From Papio anubis (taxonomy: Eukaryota; Chordata; Mammalia; Primates; Cercopithecidae), in assembly GCF_008728515.1 (NCBI RefSeq), contig NC_044978.1, positions 147,184,262-147,248,261 of the forward strand: a stretch of 64,000 nt of DNA, read 5' to 3'. Positions 37,601 to 49,600 of this stretch are shown one piece after another. Each line of letters opens with the position of its first letter. The stretch's first letter is position 1. Below the pieces are notes generated by a model. It made no database searches. It had not been told where the DNA came from and saw only the letters and a list, made by a program, of their open reading frames with translations. A program made the position numbers and the translations under genes.

Positions 37601-40600
37601 TTTTTTGTTTTTCTTTTTTAATTCCAGTGTTATCTAATTTACAGATGTGGTTCTTCACCTACTAATAGGCCCTAGAATTTTTTTTTTTTTTTTTAACAGA
37701 AAGGAATGGTAGGATGCAGTTTTGATGATCTGCATTTTTAATCAACAGGCCGCAGCCTTGGGGACAAAAATTATTGATGAAGATGGCCTGTTGAATCTGA
37801 TTCGAACTATGCCAGGCAAGAAATCCAAGTACGAAATAGCAGTTGAAACTGAGGTTTGTATAAAATGAATGTGATTTATTTAAGTTGGTGTATAGTAACT
37901 TTTTAATTTCATAGACTTATGTCTTGGGTGGATACAGGCTTGTTGGCTGAAAGGTTAACATTCCTGTCTACCACAAATGAACCACCTTAGTTCCTTTTGA
38001 GCTGGAGGACTCTGCTTTAAGGTGTCTAGTTTGTTGTTTTTCCTTATCTTTGTCAGGGAATATGAGTAGAGAAAGGACAGTATATTGCGTATAACCTATC
38101 TACTTATCAAACTTTCCTAATTTTCCTATTATTATTATTATTATTACTAGTTTTTAATTTTTTGAGACAGAGTCTAGCTCTGTCCCTCAGGTTGGAGTGC
38201 AGTGGTGTGATCTCAGCTCACCGCAACTTCTGTCTCCTGGGTTCAAGCGATTCTCCTGCCTCGGCCTCCTGAGTAGCTGGGACCTGCCACCACGCCCACT
38301 TATTTTTATATTTTTAATAGCAACGGAGTTTCACTATATTGGCCAGGCTGGTCTTGAACTCCTGACCTCAAGTGATTCTCCCACCTCAGCCTCCCAAAGT
38401 GCTGGGATTATAGGTGTGAGCCATTGTGCCCAGCCGTATTCTCACGTTGACTTTATGCAAAGGTTATTGTTTAGGAGTTCCTTAAAGGATATGTTAATAG
38501 GTATCAGCATGATAAATTTGTTTTCAATTAGAACTGTATTAGGATTTTTTAAGTTGTGCAGACACCTAGCCTGTATTAGCTTTTGCAAAAGGAAAAATGT
38601 TGGCTCACATAACTAAACTATGGGCGGGGAGGATCTGGTCTAGGAACTACTGGATCCACAGACTACAAAGCTTTGAGGACCCCTTCAGTTTCTGTCTCTC
38701 AGTTTCTCCTAGTTAGCCTCATTCATTCCCACTGTAGACCATCCATTTGTACACACAGGACACAGGATTGCCAGCATTCCAAGATTTTAATGTCCCCAGC
38801 TCTGTCACCTAAATGGCAAGATAGTCCACCCAGGTTATTCTGGTTAGAGAAATCTAGGGAATGATTTCGATTGCATAACCATAGCATAGTTATAAAAACC
38901 AGGAAATTAACATCGATGCCCTATTGTTAACTACTCTCTACATATTATTCGAACCTTACATTTTCCCCTGTAGTAGTTCTTCTGTTCCAGGCCCCACACT
39001 GCATTTAGTTGTGTCTTCTTAGTCTTCTCCAGTCGATGACATTTCTTCAGTCTTTCCTTGTCTTCTTACAACCTTGACATTTTTAAAATGAGTACTGGTC
39101 AGTTTTGTGGAGTGTCTCTCAGTTTGGATCTGTGATGTTTTCTCATGATTAGATTGAGGTTATGCCTTTGTTTCTAAGAACACCATAGATGTGATCTTGT
39201 GTCCTCAGTGCATCCTTTCATAGGTACAGGATGTCAATATGTCTTATTATTAGTGAGGATAACCTTGATTATTTGGTTAAGATGATTCAGCATCCCACTG
39301 AAACTAGTGCTGGGTTTCTTCACTAGTAAAGTGACTATGTTTTCCTTTGTAATTGATGACTATCTTGGCAGGAGAGGGAGGTACTTTAAAACTATGCTTA
39401 TATACTGCTTGTCCTTAAACATTCATCCACTAATTTTAGCATCTGCTGCTAAAGAGGCAATAATTTTTTTTTTAAAATTGAGATGTTACATACTATAAAA
39501 TCCACCCTTACAAAGCATACACATCAGTGGTTTTTAGTATATTAACAGAGTATGCAACCATCAGCACTGTGTAATTCCAGAACATTTTCATCACACCAAA
39601 AAGAAACCCTGTACCCATTAGCAGCCACTCATTCTGTCCACCCCCGGCAATCACAGCTCTGCTTTGTCTCTATGGATTTTCCTATTCTGGACATTTCATG
39701 TGTAAATGGAGACATTAGAATATATGGCATTTTGTGTCTGGCTTCTTTCAATTAGCATAGCGGTTTAAAGGTTGACCTGGGTTGTAGCATGTGTCAGTAC
39801 TTCACTCCTTGTTATGGGTAAATAATATTTCATGGTGTGGAGACACCCTATTTTGTTTCTTTTTCAGTTGATGGACATTTGGATTGTTTCCATCTTTTAG
39901 CTATAATATGGTTGTGAACAACATTTGTGTACAAGTTTTTGTAGAGGCATTAACTTTTAATTAGGAAACTTTGAAACAAAAATCTCAACACTATACCTTG
40001 TTTTTTTCAAACTAAAATTGGAGTACTTATTACTTTTAAAATCCAACATGTTCTCACTTTTAGAAATTGCGTTTGGTGGTTTCTGGTGTGTTTGTTAATT
40101 TTTATAGTTTAGAAGGTGGTGACTTCCACAAACAGGAAAGTCTGTCATGACAAGACCAGCCCAGGCTGAATAGCCCACTTGGATATCTCTGATTGCTCTC
40201 TGTAGTACGTTTAGCAGGATAGAAATTCTGTATGTTTCATCAGGTTTCTTCTTTCCTCACTTTTCTGCTTTTTAAGATGAAGAAAGAGTCCAAACTGGAG
40301 AGAACACCCCAAAAAAATGTTCAAGGCAAAAGAAAAATTAGTCCATCTAAAAAGGAATCGGAATCTAAAAAGAGCAAACCGACTTCCAAAAGGGACAGTT
40401 TGGCAAAGACAATAAAAAAGGAAACAGATGTGTTTTGGAGAGGCCTGGATTTCAAGGAGCAGGTGGCCGAGGAAACAAGTGGTGACAGCAAGGCTAGGAA
40501 TTTGGCTGATGACAGCAGTGAAAACAAAGTGGAAAATTTGCTCTGGGTGGATAAATATAAGCCAACCTCGCTCAAGACCATAATTGGACAGCAAGGTGAC

Positions 40601-43600
40601 CAGAGCTGTGCCAACAAACTCCTACGCTGGCTCCGAAACTGGCACAAGAGTTCTTCTGAAGATAAAAAACACGGTGATTTTACAACCTCACTCATTTTTG
40701 TGTGTGTGTGTATATCAACATGTGATTGCTCAGTGGCACATATATAAGAAAATCTAACGGTTCGTTCATCTGTCAGCAAGCATTTACTAAGAGCTTGATC
40801 TGAACCCAGGTGCAGTACTAGACCCTGCTGGTGGTGTTGTGAACAAAACAGTCCCTCTCAGGAGCTCACAGGCAGTGGGGGAGGCTTATCTGAACCAGCA
40901 ATTAAAATGTATTGTGCCAAGTACTGCTAGAGGGGTAAGTCCAGGGTGCTGTGAGGATGAAGATGTGTGGTCAGGGCCTGGGTGTGTGTCCTCCCGTCCT
41001 GGAGGAAGGGATGGCTAAGCTAAGACTTGGAAACAAAGTAGGAGGTAGCTAGGCGAAGGGAGGGAGGGGTGAATGTTGGGTAGGAAAGAGTATGTGTCCC
41101 AAGGTCTGAAGCCATGTGACAGTAAGACCCCTGAGTGGCAAGGGCAATAGGAGGAAAGGTGTGAATAAATAACGGAGGCATGCGTGCAGGGCAGTCAGCC
41201 TCAACTCCCAGTAGCAAGCACGATTTGCTCTGGCAGGCCTGATAGGCCTGTGCTTCTGTAGTTTCTGTCCTTGTTTGTGATGTATTTGTTGGGGAGAGTG
41301 AAAAGCTCCAGTATGTATTTAATGTCCACAGTATTTCTTAACGGAGGTTTGAGATCACAAATGTTTTAGTAGTGTTGTCAACATAGACCAGTGATGACTA
41401 GATGCCGATCACCGTTGCTGATGATGCCTGTTTATTTAAACAGATAATATATTGTAATGATATAGGACTCAAGTTAAATCATTTTTTCATTCTGAAACTT
41501 AATAAAATCTCCCCTAAAAGAGAGACAGGCATTTCATGTGCCCAGAGAAGACTTTTTTTTTTTTGAGACAGTCTCGCTCTATTGCCCAGGCTGGAGTGCA
41601 GTGGCGCGATCTAGGCTCACTGCAACCTCTGCCGCTTGGGTTCAGGAGGCTGAGTACCTGGGGCTACAGGTACACACCACCATGCCCGGCTAATTTTTTG
41701 TATTTTTAGTAGAGATGGGGTTTCACCATGCTGGCCAGGCTGGTCTCGAACCCCTGACCATGTGATCCACCCGCCTCTGCCTCCCCAAATGCTGAGATTA
41801 TAGGCATGAGCCACCGTGCCTGGCCGAGAAGACTGTTTTAAAGCTTCAGGTGAACTGTAGTCCCTGTCTGCATGCCTGCTGGCAGTAGGTTTAAAACCAT
41901 TGTCTCTGTCAGTTATTGAGTATGAGTTGAGCCTGATGTATGTGCCAGGTGCTCACGTGGTGAGGGGAGGAAGAGTGCTGGTCTAGTGTTGAGGGGCACA
42001 AGATAGTTGCAGACACAGCATCTTCAAGTCAGTTTTTTTTCTTGTGACCATGTAGCTACTATGCTTGTTAACATTTAGTGAAGCATGCATGGCTCTGTGC
42101 TCAGCCATTCGGTCCTCACAACATCCTTAGTAGCAACTTTACTGTTGTTCTCCTTGTCTAACAAAGGAGGAGGCAGTCACAGGGGCTAAGTCACTTTTAA
42201 CTCACCGTGGCTGGTGAGAGGTGGCATGAGGATGGATGGAGTCGGGATCGAGCCCCGGCAGCGTGCTCCATGGCCTGTGCGTTCACAGGAAAGGAAACTC
42301 ATACAATTATTATTTCAAATCAAGAGTTTTAAAGTGAGTTAGTTTTAGTTTTTTATTTTGGGTGGAGGTGAGCTAGGAAGTAGAATTTCACTGAATGCTC
42401 TGGAAACTTGTTTATGTTTTGTAGAAAATATTGTGCAAATTTAGAACTAAACTGGAGGATGGCTGTCTATGCGAAGTTTAGGCACAACTATCCCTGCCAT
42501 GCCTGAATTTCTGTTAGGTGATATAGGTTAACACTCTGGAACTTCTTTTTTCCTAGCAGCAAAGTTTGGTAAATTTTCCGGCAAAGATGATGGCTCTAGT
42601 TTTAAAGCAGCGTTGCTGTCAGGCCCTCCTGGTGTTGGCAAAACCACCACAGCTTCCCTGGTGTGTCAGGTGGGTACTTTGTCGCAGTGTGGTTGGACAG
42701 ATAACCTCGAGTGGTCATGGCTAGGAGATAAAAGTGTGTACCCACATGTGTGCCTGTGTGTGTGCATGTGTGGTGTCTATATATAAACTGTGTTTATTTG
42801 TCTAAAATAAAACCTTTAGAACCTGTTTTGGTTCTGGTGATGTTTGTAATTTTAATCCTTTTAAAATATTGGTAATTAAAGTACTAGGCAATACTTACCT
42901 ATGAGCGAGGCAGCGTGTTCAGCACGTGGGTGTGTTATAGATAACAAAAACATGTATTCTAGACTCTGAAAGATGCAAATATCTTAATGCCCTTGAATAG
43001 TTCTATGTACTGAATAATTATCTGTACTGTCATCATCCACACGTGTGAAATGAAATAGGCTTAGGGAGGAGGGTGGAGGCCCAGTTTTCACCCACGTAGC
43101 GCGACTCAGGGTTCTATTCTTCAGCACTGTGTGGTCCTGCCTTTGTTCCTGTTGTCTCTGTTGCTGCTGAATCCCTGTAGACAACGGGAGAACTTGACCT
43201 GCTTAGGCGCTAGAGCAGATCAGAGTTCACGTGTTGGTATCAGAATGATGAAATACCAGATTAGAAATTTATTGCTGGATTTCTCAATCCTCTGCTGCAT
43301 AAGCTTGTGGTTTCTTTTGGTATTTGTTGTATGCATCTGCATAAAATTTAAATAAAATTTTATCTGTTTTCACTGTATTTATAAACATTAATGAAAAAGC
43401 AAAACAATATTTTTTCCCTAGTCCCTACAATTGTGAACACAACTCTTTTTCTCCCTTTATTATTATCATTATATTTTTTTACAAATTAAGGCATAAGCTG
43501 ATCAGTTTTGGGAAATGAATCAGAATAACTTGAATTTTCCTGATTTCAGAGGAAAATTGTTTAGTGGGATAGTGTCGTGACAAAGAATGATTTAACTTTA

Positions 43601-46600
43601 TCAGTTATCTTAGGATTACTTTTTAGTATCTTATTTTTTTGTTTTGGGACACAGTTGTACTCTGCCGTCCAGGCTGGAGTGCAGTGGCACGATCTCGGTT
43701 CAGTGTAACTTCTGCCTCCCAGGTTCAAGTGATTCTCGTGCCTCAGCCTCCCGAGTAGCTGAGACTACAGGCACGCGCCACCACACCCAGCTGATTTTTT
43801 GTATTTGTAGTCGAGATGGGGTTTCACCATGTTGGCCAAGCTGGTCTCAAACTCCTAACAACAAGTGATCCATCCGCTTTGGCCTCCCAAAAGTGCTGGA
43901 ATTGCAGGTGTGAGCCAATACACCTGGCCGGTATCTTATAATAGATTAATTCTGTGTCTGATACTGAATTGTTGGGGTTATTATATTTAATTCTTTTTTT
44001 AGGACTCTAAGAAGTAAATTTAGTAAAATTGCTTGTTTGAATATACTCTTCCAGATTAGTGATTTGTCAGCTGAAGTTCTAAGACCAAATTTATTAGTAT
44101 TTATATGTGTATGTTATATATATGTATATGATATTCTAAAAATGTCTAATATTGTAAGGCATACTATAGTTAATCTCATTGTCTGTTAGTATCATACTTT
44201 ATATTTTTACCTATGGTTTTTTATGTGATGTTTGTACCTTCTGTCTTTCTTAACTGGCCTTTCTTGGCGGGGGTGGTGGAGGTAATTCGTATTGTGCCAT
44301 CAGTGGTTTCCAATATTTTGATTAGGAATTGGGATACAGCTACGTGGAACTGAATGCAAGTGACACCCGGAGTAAGAGCAGTTTGAAGGCGATTGTTGCT
44401 GAGTCACTGAGCAATACCAGCATCAAAGGCTTTTATTCAAGTATGTGGCTTTTTGAACTGCTGTTGTTGTGATATAAGAAAAATATGTTCATTTCAATGT
44501 TCAGTAACCAGTATTGAACACAGGTTGTGTGCCAAACACCCTACTAAATTCTGGGGCTAACAAGAGAATAAGAAAGTCCTCTGACATCATTCTTATGGGG
44601 TAGTACTTACCCTTTCATAGGTCTTAGAGGTTTCTGAGAATGTGATAAAAATGTGTACATGCACATTTTAATGCATTTTTCATATGATTTTAGAGGATTC
44701 ATAGGTGAATCCTGTAAAGAGAGAAAATAAAAAAACTGTATGTAATACAGTGTGACTTATTACTTCATTACCTTATTAACCTCACTCTGTGTATGTATGT
44801 AATAAGGTATGTAATACACAGTGAGGTAATAAGGCCAGCAGATGAAGAAGTAATTATGCTTGGGGCATTGAGTAAAGGGGTGATAATTGTTTTGAAAGAC
44901 CTCAAAGAATGAGAAATAAAACCATTTGGAGGTGGAAGAGGTCATTGCAGGCAAAGGTAGTAGAAGAGAAGACAGTGTGCAAATGCCCACTGTGTTTCAG
45001 CTTGTAGCTAGTGGTCCTCCATGGCCAAAGTTCATGGAAAATAAGATGCTCAAGTTAAGGACCGCACAGTGCCTGTTTAGAATCATCTATGGTGTGTTGT
45101 TTTGTCACCTGAATTCTTGGTGCCTTCACATTGTTCAAAAGAATTTGCTCAGGAAATGTCACTCTTAGACATGGCTGTTGGGAGGGTAGATTGGTACTAC
45201 TCTGGAGAGCAGTCCGGCAGTATTTCTCAAATTACACATACCCGTTAGCCCAGAAATTCCAATTGCTGGAATTTAGCTATTATTTTACTTATATATGTGC
45301 AAACTGGCATATATATGCCATATAGATAAGGATAGTCATTTAGTATGACATAATAGAAAAAAGCTTGGAAGCATCCTATATATTTCATTAATGGTGATTA
45401 AGTAAAGTGCGGTACATGTGTAGGATGGAATATTAAATTGCCTTAAAAAATGAAGTGTTCTATATCTATAGATAAAGAATGAATCACCAAAATACATAAA
45501 ATGACAAAACTGGCCGGGCATGTTGGCTCACGCCTGTAATACCAGCACTTTAGGAGGCCGAGGCGGATGGATCACCTGAGGTCAGGAGTTCGAGACCAGC
45601 CTGGTCAACATGGTGAAAACCCGTCTCTACTAAAAATACAGAAATTAGCCGGGTGTGTTGGCGTGCACCTGTAATCTCAGCTACTCGGGAGGCTGAGGCA
45701 AGATAATCGCTTGAACCCGGGAGGCGGAGGTTGCAGTGAGCCAATATCACGCCATTGCACTCCAGCTTGGGCAATGAGTGGAACTCCATCTCAAAAAAAG
45801 AAAAAAAAAAAAAATCCTCAGTTGTATATTTTTATGCACATATGTGTAGAATATCTCTTAAAGGACGTGTAAGAGACTATTGTTTGTCTCTGGGAAGGGA
45901 ATTGGGGTCTGCAGGGGAAGGGGTGGCAGGGAGAGTTTCTCTTTGCTGCATATTCTTTTTTTTTCTTTAGCAACACTCTGTAGCCCAGTGCTGCATATTC
46001 TTGTAGCTTTTGAAGTTTAATATCTGTTACATAATTTTCTACAGAGCAGCAGTTTTTGAGCAATTGTTATTTTGTTTTTGTCTCATCCCATTGCTCCTCA
46101 ACCTGGGTCAGATGGAGCAGCCTCTTCAGTAAGCACGAAACATGCTCTCATCATGGATGAAGTAGATGGCATGGCAGGCAATGAGGATAGGGGAGGAATT
46201 CAGGTAATTCAAGTGCTGTATTTTTGCAGTTTCACTATTGATAATTTAGATTTTTAAAACATTGTCATTTTCTCATGGCAGTCAAGGCATGTCGCTGAGG
46301 AGATTTTTAGAACCAAAATTACCTTGTGTGATATTTGTCATTTTAAAAATAATTATTTTTGTGTTGCTAACTTGCCTTTCAGGAATTAATTGGCCTGATA
46401 AAACATACTAAAATTCCCATTATTTGTATGTGCAATGATAGAAATCATCCCAAGATTCGCTCTCTGGTTCATTATTGTTTTGATCTTCGTTTTCAAAGAC
46501 CTCGGGTTGAACAGATTAAGGTATGATGATTGAAATTTTTTTCCCATCACACTAGCCTATTTATTTAAGGGTCAATTTTTAAAAGTACCTGATAAATATT

Positions 46601-49600
46601 TTTAAAATATCTGATTATATGAGTTAAAATCATTGAGGACTCCTCCGTTGTCAATTTCAGGGTGCTATGATGTCTATTGCATTTAAAGAAGGTTTAAAGA
46701 TTCCCCCTCCAGCAATGAATGAAATAATTTTGGGAGCCAATCAAGATATCAGACAGGTAAATTAAATATATATTATGTAACAGTTGTTGATTATTTTTAG
46801 GTAATGCTTTCAATCTTGTAGGGGTGGGGAGTAACAGGATTTTCCTATCTTGACGTTGTCTTATTTGTGATCCTTTTAGGTTTTACATAATCTGAGTATG
46901 TGGTGTGCACGAAGTAAAGCATTAACCTATGACCAGGCCAAAGCTGATTCTCACAGAGCCAAAAAGGATATCAAAATGGTAAAATAAATTTCCTTGTCTT
47001 AGTTACTTTCTTAAGCCAAAACACTTCTTGTTCTGTAGGTAGCTTGATAGAAATAGTTATTATAGTTCCTTGATATGCCTGTGGAATCCAGGGATATATA
47101 GTAAGAAGTACAGACAGCTGCTAAAAGTGTTTCTAATTCAAATGAATTTTTTCTCAAAGATTGTCAGTGTCTATTATAAATTTTGAGAAAGGGATAAATT
47201 TTAAATTATACTCATGCTTCAGCAATTATAAAATGGCTTTTCCAGAGTTCCTTATGTTTGACTTTCATGTTTGGAGTGGTTTTGCACTGTTCAGAATAAT
47301 CCATGTCAAATGGTTTAATGACCTCTCTCAAACTAGAGGTATGTGTCAGTTACCTCTGTGTTGTATTTTACCTAGTTGCTAATCAGAATTTATAGTTAGA
47401 ACAATGATTAAGCAGGTTCTAAAAAAGTTAATACACTTTCTTATTTATTTAAATTTTCAAAATTTTTGGTAGAGACAAGGTCTCGCTGTGTTTCACCGAC
47501 TGGTCTTGAATTCCTGGCCTCAAGCGATCCTCCTCCTGTGGCCCCCAAGGTGCTGGGATTACAGGTGTGAGCCACCACGTCTGGCCTATATGGTTTATTT
47601 TTTAGAGCAGTTTAGGCTCAGCAGTTTGAGACCAGCCTGGCCAACATGGTGATCCACACCCGGCCCATGGATTCAAAATTGAGTGGAAGGTACAGAGAGT
47701 TCTCATATACTTCGTGTCCCCCTCACACGCACAGCCTCTCCCACTGCCAGCGTCCCCTACCACAGTGGTATATCTGTTATAATCGATGAACCTACAGTGA
47801 TACCTCATTATCACCCAGAGTCCATAGTTTACATTAGCATTCCCTCTTGGTGGTGTACATTGTATGGTTTTGACAAATGTCTAATGACATGTATTCACCA
47901 TTATAGTATCATACAGAATAGTTTCACTGTCCTAAAAATCGTGCTCTACCTGTTCATTCTTCCTTTCCTCTCTCCTCCCTACAACCCCTGGCAACCACTG
48001 ATCCTTTTACTGTGTCTATAGTTTTGCCTTTTCCAGAATGTGGTATAGTTGGAATCATGTAGTAGGTGGACTTTTCCAATTGGCTTCTTCCACTTAGTAG
48101 TAGCATAGAGGGTTCTTCCATGACTTTTTTTTTTTTTTTTGAGTCGGAGTCTCTCTTTGTTACCCAGGCTGGAGTACAATGGTGTGATCTTGGCTCACTG
48201 TAGCCTCCGCCTCCCGGGTTCATGTGATTCTCTTGTCTCAGGCTCCTGAGTAGCTGGGATTACAGGCACCTGCCACCACACCTGGCCAATTTTTTATTTT
48301 TAGTAGAGACGAGGTTTTACTATGTTGGCCAGGCTGGTCTCGAACTCCTGACCTCAAGTGATCTGCCCACCTCAGCCTCCCAAAGTGCTGGGATTACAGG
48401 GGTGAGCCACCATGCCCAGCCCCCCCATGTCTTCTCCTGGCTTGATAGCTCACTTCTTTTTATTGTTGAATAATATTACATTGTGTGAATGTACCACAGT
48501 TAAATTGTTTATTCACCTACTAAAAGGACATCTTGGTTGCTCCCAGCTTTTGGTAATTATAAATAAAACTGCTCATAAACATCCATGTGCAGGTTTTTGT
48601 GTGAACGTAGTTTTTAATTCACTTGGGTGAATACCAAGAAGCGTGGTTGCTGGATCGTATGGTAAAGAGTATGTTTAATTTTGTAAGAAACTACCAAACG
48701 GTACAGTTTTGCATTCCCACCAGCAGTGAATGGAGTTCCTCTTGTTCCGTATCCTCGTTAGCATTTGGTGATGTTAATGTTTTGAATTTTGGCCTTATTC
48801 TATCTATATGTGTCAAAAAATTTTAATGTAAATGGATACATAGAAATAGGAATGTTAGATTTTGGTTGTAAGATGTGAATCAGAAGTTTTATTTGCTGCG
48901 TTTTAACTTAAGAATCCTTGTTTTTTAATTTTTGGTCACTCTTGGCTCTCCCAGGTGGTCACTGAGTAGCGGCTCCTAGAAGCAGTGCAGCTAGGGCAGG
49001 CCAGCAGCCGCACCTCTGAGGCATTCATTCAGATTTTCGTCTTCCTTGCTAAAAAAGCAGTTTTATATTGGGTACTGTATTGTGAGGTAATCCAGACTGA
49101 TTCTTTAACTGCAAAAGCAGACATTTGGTAGAGCACTTGATGCTAATTAAGAGAGTTATTTGTTCTTTTTGACTTTTGTATAGTTATACAGGATTACTGG
49201 CCTGAGTAATCAAAACTAGAGTCAACTGACACTTCGCAGAAGAGCCTAGATGCTCTCTCTTGATTCTACCCACACATTGCTTGAAAACAAGAAACAAAAT
49301 TTCATTCTGGAGACACAGAACTTTTTATTTTTATTTTTGAGACAGGGTCTCACTCTGTCACCTAGACTGCAGTGCAGTGGTGTGATCACGGCTCACTGCA
49401 GCCCTGACCTCCTGGGCTCAAGCGATCCTCCCGCCTCAGCCCTGCAAGTAGCTGGGACTATAGGTGTGCGCCACCATGCCAGCTAATTTTTGTTATTTTT
49501 GTTGAGGCGGGGTTTCACCATGTTGGCCGGACTGGTCTTGAACTCCTGGGCGCAAGTTGTCTGCCCATCTCCCAAAGTGCTGGGGTTACTGGCATGAGCC

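Noticed and set aside
40211..40779. Two long minus-strand open frames
   Set aside because: They are reverse-strand shadows of the Lys-rich exon 13.
46383..46520. Possible retrocopy of RFC1
   Set aside because: All exons are separated by GT-AG introns, so this is the source gene, not a processed pseudogene.
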